A stretch of DNA of 64,000 bases, from assembly GCA_963821735.1 (NCBI GenBank), contig CAWGFK010000012.1, positions 1 through 64,000 on the forward strand, given 5' to 3'. This document shows, piece after piece, positions 45,000 through 55,725 of this stretch; position 1 is the first letter of the stretch, and each line of letters starts with the position of its first letter. The position numbers and the translations under genes were made by a program. Source of the DNA: Laspinema sp963821735. GTDB lineage: Bacteria; Cyanobacteriota; Cyanobacteriia; Cyanobacteriales; Laspinemataceae. The notes under the pieces were generated by a model, which saw only the letters and a program-made list of their open reading frames with translations, was not told the DNA's origin and did no database searches.

Positions 45000-45132
45000 A
45001 ACCCTAGCCCTATCAAGGTGTGTAGAATGTAGGGGCGTATTGCATACGCCCTCCGGAGGGCGCAAGCATTGCGCCCCTACATTCATCACTCTTTTTCGTC
45101 ATTAAATTTATCACCTTGACAGGGCTAGGGTT
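45000..45132. repeat. Nested palindromic repeat after recA
   Basis: Outer arms AACCCTAGCCCTATCAAGGTG (start 45000) and CACCTTGACAGGGCTAGGGTT (to 45132) enclose an inner GTAGGGGCGTATTGCATACG ... CGCAAGCATTGCGCCCCTAC palindrome (45025-45084). This is the largest copy of the GTAGGGGCG family in the window. Confidence 0.75.
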
Positions 45133-45155
45133 ATAACCCTAGCCGTTTTTTTGTT

Positions 45156-46217
45156 TTATCCTTTAGTCAGCTTCCGGATTTGTTGGTGAATCTTTTTCCA
45201 GCGTTTCTTCTCCGCTAATTGAGCAGTTTGGTCCTGTTTTCGGGCCAAATATGCTAACTCGCTTTGCAGCTTTTGATAACTGAAAAATCGTTCAAAATCC
45301 AAAGTTCCTTCTGCGATCGCCTCCTGGATGGCACAACCGGGTTCGGAGTCATGTTGACAATCCCGAAATCGGCAGTGTTGCGCCAAATTTTCGATATCCG
45401 CAAAGGTTTCCGGTAATCCCTCCTGATTGTTCCAAGTTTGAATTTCCCGCATTCCTGGGGTATCAATCAGCATGGCACCGGAGGGTAATATCATCAATTC
45501 TCGCTGGGTGGTGGTATGCCGTCCCCGACTATCGGTTTGGCGCACTTCCTGCACTTTTTGAGTGGCAGTCCCGAGTAATTGATTGGTGAGGGTGGATTTG
45601 CCGACCCCGGAGGACCCGAGTAAGGCAACGGTGTTTCCCGGTTGCAGATAGGGAGTTAAGGCATCTAACCCGACTCCGCCGATCGCACTCAGGGGAATAA
45701 TCGGCACTCCCATCGCCACTGCTTCAACCTCGGCAATGTCGTCTTCCAGGCGATCGCACAAATCCGCCTTATTCAATACAATCGCTGGTTTTGCACCGCT
45801 TTCCCAGGCTAAAATCAGATACCGTTCGATGCGTCGCAGGTTAAAATCTCGGTCCATTCCTGACATTAACAGGACTGTATCGATATTAGTCGCGACGATT
45901 TGTTCTCGGGTTTTGACTCCCGTCCCTTTCCGGGAAAACTTAGTTTTTCGGGGCAAAATAGCCTGAATTATGGCTTTATTTTCCCCTTCGCGCAATCCCA
46001 TCGCGACCCAATCTCCCACTGCCGGAAAATCGTTTTCACTGGTGGCGTGATAGCGCATTTTTCCGGTAATGTCCGCTAAGAGTTCTCCGCTTTCGGAGTA
46101 AATGACGTAGAGATGTTTATGGGCGATCGCCACCCGTCCCGGGAGATAGCCTTGTTCCCGATAGGGTGCAAATGATTCGTGAAAAAATGGAGTCCAACCC
46201 AGTTGTTCTAGGTTCAT
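45156..46217 (-). CDS. rsgA: Ribosome-biogenesis GTPase RsgA, 353 aa
   Basis: ATG 46217 (MNLEQLGWTPFFHESF). OB-fold N-terminus (PGRVAIAHKHLYVIY), then the circularly permuted GTPase order: G4 VLNKADL, G5 PLSAIGG, G1 GSSGVGKST, G3 DTPGMRE. The C-terminal zinc finger has CRFRDCQHDSEPGC. RsgA checks late 30S subunit maturation. Complete and typical length. Confidence 0.95.
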   Translation of the reverse strand: MNLEQLGWTPFFHESFAPYREQGYLPGRVAIAHKHLYVIYSESGELLADITGKMRYHATSENDFPAVGDWVAMGLREGENKAIIQAILPRKTKFSRKGTGVKTREQIVATNIDTVLLMSGMDRDFNLRRIERYLILAWESGAKPAIVLNKADLCDRLEDDIAEVEAVAMGVPIIPLSAIGGVGLDALTPYLQPGNTVALLGSSGVGKSTLTNQLLGTATQKVQEVRQTDSRGRHTTTQRELMILPSGAMLIDTPGMREIQTWNNQEGLPETFADIENLAQHCRFRDCQHDSEPGCAIQEAIAEGTLDFERFFSYQKLQSELAYLARKQDQTAQLAEKKRWKKIHQQIRKLTKG

Positions 46218-46537
46218 GATAGATGAGAGTTCCTCGATTTGTCTGGTGTGTCGATTCCCAGGCATCCCGAAAAACCCGCATGGAGGTTTCCAATGCAAAA
46301 TTCATTGTCAAAGTTTCTCGGTTAATGCCCGGTTATGGGTTTGCATAATTTTTGACTAGAAATGCAGACTAACTCCGACATAGGGTTCCTCCCGATTCGT
46401 TCATGGGTGAGTGAATACTCTCTCTTCTCTTTGGGTTAAAGAGAAACAGATTATTCTTCTATTTAACCCTACAGAGAATCAGATGTCAATAGGGGATTTT
46501 ATACTCCATACGGTATTTAAAGGTCTATAAAAACGGA

Positions 46538-46593
46538 TTGTAGGGGCGCAATGCTTGCGCCCAATTGTGGGCGCAAGCATTGCGCCCCTACAA
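46538..46593. repeat. Long perfect palindromic repeat, GTAGGGGCGCAATGC family
   Basis: TTGTAGGGGCGCAATGCTTG and CAAGCATTGCGCCCCTACAA arms separated by CGCCCAATTGTGGGCG, near-perfect over the whole length. A shorter member (GTAGGGGCG...TGCCCCTAC) is at 46724-46757. The gap 46218-46783 holds these, a bidirectional terminator and no gene I can support. Confidence 0.75.
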
Positions 46594-46671
46594 ATACAGA
46601 TTGACGCGGCTCGTTTTTATAGACTTATCAGTATTGCGGAATTCGGTATTCGTTAAAATTTTAAGATAAAA

Positions 46672-46695
46672 AAAGCCCCTTAGAAAAGAGGCTTT
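46672..46695. terminator. Bidirectional terminator AAAGCCcCT/AGaGGCTTT
   Basis: Inverted repeat with T/A-rich flanks, between the repeat-protein gene end (46784) and the upstream side of rsgA. Confidence 0.6.
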
Positions 46696-46783
46696 GTTTC
46701 TATATAGCGCATCTAACTCATCTGTGTAGGGGCGATTGTATGGACTGCCCCTACAAAGGAGAGGAGGAATGGGTCAGCCTAGG

Positions 46784-49700
46784 TTAGTACAGAACCCGTG
46801 AAGTCAGAAGCACACCTAAAGCACCAGCACCGGCAGCGGCAATCCCCGAAACCAATGCGGTGAAGAACAGCCACCAAGAGGCGACTTCTGCCGCTTTGCG
46901 GGTTTCTTCCACTTGGCGTTCTGCTTCGTGTTTCATCTGTTCGAGACGGCGTTGGGTTTCCAGTTGCATCCGTTCGGCACGACGGAGTATATTATTGCGA
47001 ACCCCTTCGATTTGAGCCACCATCCGGTTAGCATCCGCTTCGGAGATATCATCGCGAGAACTAATCACGGCGATCAGAGTATCGCGATCGAAGTGACTGA
47101 GGCGATCGCGCAATGCATCAAATCCCGCTTGTGGATCATCGAACAAAGTCCGCATATCATGCTTGAGACCTTCGTAGTTGAGTTCCGGACGTTCCAAGGA
47201 GTTGAGGTAGTTGCGAATCCGGCCAAAAATGCCATCAACAACCGCTTTAATGCGGTCTTGAACCTTCTGCACCTGGTGCAGGAATTGGTCACGAACCGAC
47301 ATCATCCGATTAACAATTTCCTGGGCTTCTTGTTCCGAAATATCGGAACGTTGTGCCAACAATGCCCGGACTGTCGTGCTATCGATATGGGCAATCCGTT
47401 GTCCGAGGTTTTTGGCACCAGACGCGGATCGGCAATCAGTAATTGTAAGTCGCGTTTGATGCCCTCGGGATTGAGTTCGACCTTACCCGTATTTCGCAAG
47501 TAATCTTCAAAAGCCTGTTCAAACTCAAATGTTTGTTGTTGAACCCGCGTCGCCAGTCGGCGCGGAGCACGCAGAACCTTGCGAATGTTTTGCTGTAATT
47601 CGTCAATAATCCGGTTGACATCTTCTTCGCTCAAGTCTTGGCGTTGTGCCAGCAATTGGACCAACGTATCGCGGTCCATCTGGGCGAGGCGATCGCGAAT
47701 GGCGAGCGCACCCGCTTGAGGATTATCGAGGAGTTTCTTCAAATCCCGCTGAATTCCTTCGGGGTTCAGTTCCTCTTTCCCCGTGCTTCGCAGGTACTCA
47801 GTAATTGCAGAAGTCGCATGATCGTACTGTTCCTTCGCTTGTCCCGCAACCTGTTGCGGTGCATGAGAAACATTGTGCCAAGTATGTTCCACTCGGTCTA
47901 CGATCTCGTTCACTTCATCTTCATTTAACTCTTGCCGTTGGGAGAGCAACTTCACCAAGGTATCGCGGTCAAAGTGCGATAATCGCGCCCGAATCGCCCA
48001 CAAACCGGCTTTGGGGTTATCCAATAATGTACCCAAATCCCGCTTGATGCCTTCAGGATTGAGTTCTTCTTTCCCCGTGTTGCGGAGATAATCTTGGACA
48101 TGATTCCACTGAAGATCCAGATTAGCTTGGGCCGCTTCTTGGAGTCCTTTCGACTCTTCTAAGACCACATCCCGGGTCTGTTCCAACGTCACCAGCATTT
48201 CCGCTGCTTCATCCCGAGTCAGATCATTGCGATCGCGCATGGTTTCAATCATCATCGCCCGGTCAATATGCGCCAAGCGATCGCGCATTTCCCGATAACC
48301 TGCCGTGGAATCGGAAATCAATTTCTTGAAATCCCGCTCAATATCCGACGGTTTCAACGTTTCCTTGGGACTATGCCGCAAATAGCGTTCCACCCGCTTG
48401 CGGAGATCCTGCGCTTTTTGCTCTTCCTCCGTCCGAGTCACGGTGTACAACACTTGTAACCGCACTGCTTCCAAGTGACTGGCGATTTCTTGAATCCGCT
48501 TTTGGGTAAACACCCCGCGAGAAGCCAGCATATCGACAAAATTGCCGCGACGGAAGCGTTCCAACTCTTGGCGAATCAGTCCGGGATCGGCTTCGGGATC
48601 AAATAGAACATCCCGGAATTCCCGCTCAATATTTTCCGGCGTCATCTGCCAGGAATATTTATTGAGGACGTAATTTTCAATATCCGCACGCAAGGCACTG
48701 TAAGGTTCAGCCGGTTTACCCTGAATTTGCCGGGTGACTTTATCCGTTCCCTCAGTCACTTTGTGTTTGGCATCCTGTAACTGAGACAGGATTTTTTCCA
48801 CATCGAAATCGGACATATCGGTCCGTCCCATCAACATCCCCAAGGCACCATTAAAAGCCAGCATCATCCCCTGCTGCATCATCCCGGGTTGTTGATTGCC
48901 TTTGTTCTGTTTGTTCTGACCCTGATTACCGATCGCATCAATCAGGCGATCGAGCTTACTATCCAGGCGATCGGAAATTAAATCCGCCGGTGAAGCGTCC
49001 TTAATATAATGCACCAATTCCCCCATCCAATCTGTCTGGGGTTGTAATTTTTGCTTGGTTTTATTCCAGGATGCTTCCAACTCATTCACAATGCGATTGA
49101 TATCCCGCTTTGATAAATCCGTGCGTGAACTCACCAGAGATACCAAAGACTCCCGGTCCACATCCGGCAGAGTTCCTTGGGTCGCCAATTCATGCAGTTG
49201 GGGTTCATTTAGCAAATTTTCAAATTCTTGCCGGATCCCTTTGAGATCCAATTGTGCCGGTTTTAAAGCCTGAATGTAATCTTCTAAATTCTCGCGAATA
49301 TCCTGGGGATCAAGCGCTTGACCGAATTCGCGGCGCACTGCAGCAGCAGCCGCTTCCGCCGTTGCCACCACCTGATTAGAAGCGGCTTTTGCACCAATGG
49401 CGCTCGTCGCCGTTCCCACAATCGACTGAAAGCCGGAAGTCGCCGCATTAACCACAGAACCGACTAACGAGCCAACGGTAGTGGAACTCACCCAAACCAA
49501 TAGGGAAAAATAGGTCGCCCAAATCACCAATCCCACAATCGCGCCTAACCCAACACTGACCATCAAGCTGAGTTTAACCGCCAGTAATGCCGCACAAAAT
49601 AAAGCAATACTAACCGTGACCAAAGTCCAGACGCCAACTGCCGTCTCTACTTTCCGAATCGTACCCCCTAGGGTATCTCCCGAGCCAGAATGTGAGTCTG

Positions 49701-49923
49701 ACGACCGGGAAGTATTACCCATGTAGGAAATACCGGCAGCAACTGAAAGATTTGTTAATAAAAGTTGAAAACCAAAGGCTAAGAGGACCCCGGACACTAA
49801 AGCCGCAAAAAATTGGGGTCCTGAAAATAAAACGGAAGACTGTTCTGGCGTCGGGACCACAGGTGCCACAGGCACTTGAGCCAGTCCGCCAAACTCTATC
49901 ATCCTTTGTACAATTTGAAACAT
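46784..49923 (-). CDS. Large membrane protein with seven helical repeats, one frameshift
   Basis: I place the start at ATG 49923 (MFQIVQRMIEFGGLAQVP) because GAGGTAGCTACC precedes it; the frame up to 50100 has unlikely composition. The first about 200 aa have three or four membrane helices (LVSGVLLAFGFQLLL, WTLVTVSIALFCAALLAVKL, LGAIVGLVIWATYF). Then come seven repeats of about 85-105 aa with the pattern YLRNTGKEELNPEGIKRDL and AIRDRLSHFDRDTLVKLL, then a C-terminal membrane anchor (WWLFFTALVSGIAAAGAG). A lost G in GGTGCC near 47418 splits repeat six; correcting it (GAKNLGQRIAHIDS) joins the two frames (break 47302-47362). About 1045 aa. Family unknown to me; the charged helices resemble a cytoplasmic scaffold. 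Confidence 0.6.
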
Positions 49924-50472
49924 GGTAGCTACCTCGAACGTAGTAAATAAAATTGACTCCCACAATTCAATGAATGGGGTGAGCCACTGAGGATGAAGTC
50001 TTTTAAAGTTTTTTTTGACACCTCCTTTAGACAGCATTGTTCTATACCCCGGTAAAAACATCCCCCTGAAGGCGGATTTATCAAAAATACTTCGGATCAC
50101 CTAATATTTCCGTTCCCACATTTGGCGCATTCAAACAACCCAATAGCCCTCCAATCGCCTGCAACACAGGCTTTTATGGTCTGATGAGTCTGGCTCTAGC
50201 AAAATGACAACACCACGAGAGCGACTAACGTACCTGCATGAGTGGCATTGTCAAGGTCTGTTGAGATCAAGATAGAGATACTTTGTATGAGTCACTCCCG
50301 AGATCTTCCGTTGCGGTATTAGATTCAGGAGACAAACAACCGATTTTCAGATCCTAATATTGGCGGCAACACAGGTTCAGGACTTACCCATCAGCACTCT
50401 AAACCAATCTATCCGTTAGAGGTCAATCTCAAGATTTGCGTTAGTCCCGTTTGCTTTCCTGCATCAGCAAGC

Positions 50473-50496
50473 GCAGGACAAGGCAGTGCCTTGTCC
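50473..50496. repeat. Palindrome GGACAAGGCAGTGCCTTGTCC
   Basis: Perfect inverted repeat in the gap 49924-50511, close to the stop of the SDR gene; a similar one (AGGACACGGCATTGCCGTGT) is at 55648. They may be terminators or dispersed palindromes. Nothing else is seen in that gap. Confidence 0.6.
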
Positions 50497-50511
50497 CAAC
50501 GGTAATAAAAT

Positions 50512-52012
50512 TTAGCTAACGGCTTGCCGATCGCGCTCCAACCGGGCAAATAACCCCCGCCAGTCCCCTGTAGGACTTCCGGCTGAGTCAGCTTTCACCT
50601 CAAAGGTCATGTTACAGGCTTCCGGGAGTTCTAACGCCTGCACACACAACTCGGCGATATCCTCTCGACTCACTTTCCCCTTAATGTTATCCCCTTGCTC
50701 AAAGATTAATCCGTCGCCTCCCGGTTCTTCCGTGAGCGCACAAGGGCGGATAATCGTATAAGGCAAACCACTAGCCCGAATCGCCTCCTCACCCCGTAAT
50801 TTCCAGGTTAAAATTCCCCCCAGTTGCTCATTCATTCTCACTGCTGGCGGTTCTGACTCTAAGTCTAATCCCGGACGTCCCGGACGGGTCACCCCCGCCG
50901 AACTCACTTGAATAAACCGGGGTAAAGATGGACCGCCATACGCTTTCAGGGATTGAATTTGCAATTGAAACGGTCCAGGGGTAAATTGAGGATTCAACTC
51001 ACCATCGTACTCAAATTTACTCAGCATGATTTGCACCGAGCGAATTTGAGTGGCATCTAAAGGCGGGCAATCTTTCAAGGTTTTAGCGCGAAAAACCGGG
51101 ATAAATTCTGAAAACGGAATCCGAACCGTAAATTCGATATTAGCAACAGTATCAAAGGAATAGCAGTAGGAAATACTATCCCATTTCGGGTCTGTACGCA
51201 GGATAAATTTATACCGATTGCCATCGCCTTTGACGCGAATATCAATCCCTTGATAGGCGGATAAATCCAACGGGGGTTCAAAATTGCGGGTGCGAATGGA
51301 GACAAATCCACCAGAATTTGAGGTGGAAACGTTCCCAGAAAATAAAGCAGTTTCATTAACCAGGCGGACGTTACTTTCACTGACTCCACCCATGACGACA
51401 TCATCGAGGGCACCCCAAATTTCTTTGAGGTTGTCCGTAGGTTTGCTAAAATCAAAGATGATTTTTTCATGGGGTGCGACCCAGGGTCGCGAGTTGACGA
51501 CGGGTAGCATCAACTAAATTTTGAATGCCGCGATATTCCACTTGTTCGGGTATATCCAAGACTTCTGGGGTATAAAATTTGATTCCTTGATAATATTTTT
51601 CGCGGGTTGGGGTATCCCCTTCCACGGGTTGCACTCGGGTGCCGATGCAGGAAATCACGGCGGTGACATCTTGCAGCAGGCGATCGCTCAAACTATCCGC
51701 CAGAGTGATATCTGCATCCACCAAGTCCACTCCGGTCCCCAGCATTTCCCGTCCCCGCTTGAGATCCCGAACTAATCCTCTAACGGAGTAACCCCGCTGT
51801 TGAAGTTTTTGCACAACCCGCTTCCCCACGCCTCCCGTGGCACCGGCAACGAGAATGACTCCCGGTTTTTCAGGGGTGCTGATGGTACTTTTCCCGCCAG
51901 TGATGAGATTGCGGATCCAGGAAATATTCCCCAAAAACGGGACCACTCCAAAATAGGATAGGGTTTTCCAGAACCTGCCTGCATCCCATTTAGGGCGTTT
52001 TTGTTCAGTCAT
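50512..52012 (-). CDS. NAD(P)-binding SDR with inserted CIA30 domain, one frameshift
   Basis: Frame 51467-52012 starts MTEQKRPKWDAGRFW and has the Rossmann motif LVAGATGGVGKRVVQKL with VRDLKRGREML and SCIGTRVQPVEGD. It ends early at a four-C run near 51470. One extra C gives HEKIIFDFSKPT, and the second frame follows with a CIA30 domain (WGALDDVVMGGVSESN, YRFILRTDPKWDSISY-like) and then the C-terminal SDR end (YTIIRPCALTEEPGG). Family members are cyanobacterial and plastid fusion proteins; CIA30 names complex I assembly. About 500 aa. Intact apart from the shift. Confidence 0.75.
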
Positions 52013-52273
52013 GGTGATTGTTTCTCCAGTCCATTAAGGGTTACTCTCTAGTGGTAGCAAATATTTGCGGATGGGGTGGGGGTGGTTTGCCGCACCGATC
52101 GCCCTTCGGAGTTTCTCGATTTTTATCCGGTTCTCTTTTAGCCCAAATTGTAAAGGCTTCCAATCAGAAAGTTACTAATTAGAATGGTCTGATTTGCTAT
52201 CTTAGGCTATAGATTTCTCGGAATAATTAGGCTAAAAAATGGCCTGTCAAAATCGCCCAAATTATGATTAGGA

Positions 52274-53601
52274 GTGAGGAATTTGAAGAGTTCAATTTCA
52301 TGGGTAGCAACGGCTATTTTACTGGGGGTTTTAACCGGGATTTTACCGGCGCAAGCGCACAACCACCCGACTGGTTTTTACCCTTTCCGAGAAACGACGA
52401 GGACAAATGAGCAAAATTTTGCCGAATTTGGAGCAAAAATAACCATTGCACAACGAAATCAAACAATAGACAGAATTGCTCAGTCAAATTTGCCGATTTT
52501 AGAAGAGGCATTAGAGGTTGTTAATACCCTAGAAGAACCGGAATCCAAGGCCCGATTATTAACTGAAATTGCCTTAAAGTATGGGGCGATCGCCCAAGAA
52601 GAACGCGCCCAAATGCTCTTGGCTGATGCCTTAATCGCCGCCAATGATATCGAAGCAGACTCGGTGCGGGTGAGGGCCAAAACTGCGATCGCCCGAGCCT
52701 ATTTTCAACTCGGACAACCGGAAACCGCTGCGGACTTGCTCTCGGACGCATTAGCAACCGCAAATAGCCTAGATGACCCCGGGGTAAAATCCAGCTTATT
52801 AGCCGAGATTGCCCTCTCTTATGACACGATGGGATTCGGCGATCGCTCCTTAGCTATTTTATCCGAAAGTCGTGACATTGCCAGTCGCACGCAATTGGAA
52901 GAATCCGCCGCCATCTTTCCCTTTGAACCCACCGGGTGGGAAGGTCAAGTGGGACTGGGTGCTTTCTTCTTTTCCGGGGCCAAAAATCACCAGTCAAACC
53001 CACTTTAACTTCGCACTGGAACGCCAATGGCCGACGGATGAAGTAGATTTCGGAATCAGTTTCACCAATGACTATGATGATAGTCGAGTTTCTCCGGAAG
53101 ACGATAATCAAATCAAGGGTCAAATTGATGCAGAATATCGCCATCATTTAACGGAACGCTATCAATATTTTATCAGTTCCTTAGTCCGTCGGGATGAACC
53201 CGATGGGATTGATGTTCGGACCAATTTATATACGGGTCCAGAGATTAACATTTGGCGCGCTGGTCCCGATCGCTCCTTTGATATGCAGTTGGGTTTAGGC
53301 ATTCGTTATGAAGACTCCAACCGCCGCCGAGGATGATTTGGATTTTCCCGTGGCTCAGTATCAGATGCGCTATAAAGATGTTTACTTTGATTTTCTCACC
53401 TTGCGTCAGTTACTCACCTTTGAGCTGCCCTTTGATGATTTTGAGGACTATTATATGGAATCCTCGACTACGTTAGGAATTCCTATTATTCAAGGATGGT
53501 CATTTAATAATTCCTTGATTTTGAGATATGCGAGTAACCCCTCTCTGGATAACCCCAATTTTCGGGTCGATTTCGTCACGGGAATTGAGTATCAATTTTA
53601 A
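52274..53601 (+). CDS. Secreted TPR plus DUF481-like outer-membrane protein, two frameshifts
   Basis: TTG or ATG-type start gives a signal peptide (SWVATAILLGVLTGILPAQA) and TPR-like repeats (LEEPESKARLLTEIALKYGA, LDDPGVKSSLLAEIAL). The frame breaks in AAAAATC near 52985, continues with ITSQTHFNFALERQWPTDEV, breaks again near 53325, and ends with DFPVAQYQMRYKDVYFDFLT ... IEYQF. The beta-rich second half resembles DUF481 salt-induced outer-membrane proteins. About 440 aa. The final Phe is typical of outer-membrane barrels. The first break is in a run of five A's. Confidence 0.65.
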
Positions 53602-53828
53602 GGAATGATAGAGGAGGATGGGGGAGATGGGGAGGATGGGAACTGAAGTCGTTTCTTCCCCTGTTTGTAGTAACGACTTCAGTCGTTCCTCGTGACTTGG
53701 CGTCAGCCAAGTCACGCACTCTGCGCCTGGATGAGGATTGGGGAAGTTACAGACACTCCCGTGTGATGGCTGAAGCCATCACACGGGCTTCTTGCGACTT
53801 AAACACTAGCCCTGTCAATGTGTATTTG

Positions 53829-54045
53829 TAGGGGCGTATTGCATACGCCCTCTCATGTATGCAATACGCCTTTACAAGAAATAGGGATGAGGCGGGATTC
53901 CATTGACGGATAAAGAGGGCGTATGCAATACGCCCCTACAAGAAACTCCGGATGAGGCGGGATTCCATTGACGGATAAAGAGGGCGTATGCAATACGCCC
54001 CTACAAGAAACTCCGGATGAGGCGGGATTCCATTTACCACCTTGA
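53829..54045. repeat. 65-bp tandem repeat with GTAGGGGCG palindromes
   Basis: GATGAGGCGGGATTCCATT begins at 53886, 53951 and 54016, giving an exact 65-base period. Each unit contains a GGGCGTATGCAATACGCCCC palindrome. The wider gap 53602-54340 also has AACGACTTCAGTCGTT-type repeats (53645-53690, 54129-54190), an ACTTGGC..GCCAAGT palindrome (53694-53715), and a CTCCCCTAT/CTTCCCTAT stretch (54190-54260). There is no gene in this 739-base gap. Confidence 0.8.
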
Positions 54046-54340
54046 CAGGGCTCCGACTTAAACACTTGCTTGGGATACTGGATGCTTTGCCTCCACAGAC
54101 GCATTACTTGGCTTTAGCCAAGTAATGCGGAAACGACTGAAGTCGTTACTACGAACGGGGGAAGAAACTACTGAAGTCGTTATTACGAACATCTCCCCTA
54201 TCTTCCCTATCTCCCCCATCCTCCCCATCTCCCCTATCTCCCCTATCTCCCCTATCCTCCTCTAGCCTGAAATTGCGATTTGCGGCACAATAATAAGGAA
54301 GAGTACCTATCTTTATTTGTTTTGAGAAACCTCGATAACC

Positions 54341-55630
54341 ATGCCCTTACAGCAGCTTACTCGCGAAACACCTGTTACTCCCGGATCGGAATCGGCTTTT
54401 GATTATGATGTGGCGATCGCCGGTGGTGGAATTGCTGGGACAACTTTAGCCGCCTCTTTAAAAGATTCCGGTTTAAAAGTTGTGCTAATTGAGGCATTGC
54501 CTCCGTCGGTTGCCGCTTCCCGAAATCAAGTCTATGCTTTGTCCCTCTTGTCCGGGGAAATTTTCCAGGCGGTGGGGGTGTGGGAGCAGATTTTACCGAA
54601 AATTAGCCCGTTTAATCAAATTAGTCTCTCAGATTCTGGACAAGAAGGGGTGCGCTTTCAGCCGGGAGATTTAGGTCGAGACACCCTGGGTTATGTGGGG
54701 GAACATCAGGTATTACTCTCGGCGTTGCAGGATTTTCTCACCGATTGTTCTAATGTCACATGGAACTGTCCGGCGGAGGTTGTAGGGGTGGACTACCAAC
54801 CTGATGGTGTGGTGGTAGAAGTCCAGTCGCGGGTTGAAGAAAACCCCGAAACCCAACGAATTCGGACCCGGGTGTTAATTGCTGCGGATGGGGCGCGATC
54901 GCGGATTCGGGAAGCAGCAGGCATCAAAACTCGCGGTTGGAAATATTGGCAGTCCTGTATTACAGTCCAAGTTAAACCGGAAAAACCTCACGGCAATATT
55001 GCTTATGAACGATTTTGGCCCAGCGGACCCTTTGCCATTTTACCCCTGACTGAAAATCGCTGTAATATTGTCTGGACTGCACCCCATGAAGAAGCCAAAG
55101 CCTTAGCTGCCTTGGATGAGGCGGAATTTTTAGGGGAACTCCAGAAACGGTATGGCGAACAAATGGGACGAGTCCAACCGATTAGCGATCGCCGGGTGTT
55201 TTCCGTGCAACTGATGCAAAGCAGTCGCTATGTGCAACCGCGCCTTGCCTTAATTGGAGATGCGGCCCATTGTTGCCATCCCGTGGGGGGACAAGGGCAA
55301 AATTTGGGGATTCGAGATGCAGCAGCGATCGCCGAAATTCTCACCCAAGCCCATCAACGGGGAGAAGATATCGGGTCCCTGGGAGTCCTCAAACGATATG
55401 AACGGTGGCGAAAACTGGAAAATCTGACCATTTTAGGATTTACTGACCTGCTCGATCGCCTCTTTTCTAATCAATTCTTACCAGCAGTTATCCTCCGTCA
55501 TCTTGGATTATGGGGATTGCGAACCCTTCCCCCAGTCAAGCAGTTCGCCCTCCGATTAATGACAGGACAACTGGGAAGACATCCTGAAACCGTGAAAGCG
55601 TTATCCGTCCCATCGAGTTCATCCTTGTGA
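54341..55630 (+). CDS. UbiH/VisC-type FAD-dependent hydroxylase, 429 aa
   Basis: FAD-binding Rossmann motif VAIAGGGIAGTTLAASLKDS at 25-44, then the ADGARSRIREAAG second motif, and the third motif GDAAHCCHPVGGQGQNLGIR near 310. Aromatic-ring hydroxylases of this family act in quinone synthesis in bacteria; cyanobacteria keep a member related to plastoquinone or tocopherol pathways. Complete, with 429 aa close to family length. Confidence 0.88.
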   Translation: MPLQQLTRETPVTPGSESAFDYDVAIAGGGIAGTTLAASLKDSGLKVVLIEALPPSVAASRNQVYALSLLSGEIFQAVGVWEQILPKISPFNQISLSDSGQEGVRFQPGDLGRDTLGYVGEHQVLLSALQDFLTDCSNVTWNCPAEVVGVDYQPDGVVVEVQSRVEENPETQRIRTRVLIAADGARSRIREAAGIKTRGWKYWQSCITVQVKPEKPHGNIAYERFWPSGPFAILPLTENRCNIVWTAPHEEAKALAALDEAEFLGELQKRYGEQMGRVQPISDRRVFSVQLMQSSRYVQPRLALIGDAAHCCHPVGGQGQNLGIRDAAAIAEILTQAHQRGEDIGSLGVLKRYERWRKLENLTILGFTDLLDRLFSNQFLPAVILRHLGLWGLRTLPPVKQFALRLMTGQLGRHPETVKALSVPSSSSL

Positions 55631-55725
55631 GGGTAAACAAACGAAAGGACACGGCATTGCCGTGTCCTCAATCACCCTGCCACCCTGGAAAAATGCTGAT
55701 CCCTGACGCTGTTGCCCTTAAAACT

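Noticed and set aside
53829..54045. Possible CRISPR array from evenly spaced repeats
   Set aside because: The unit is 65 bases with no variable spacers and each copy is palindromic; no cas genes are nearby.
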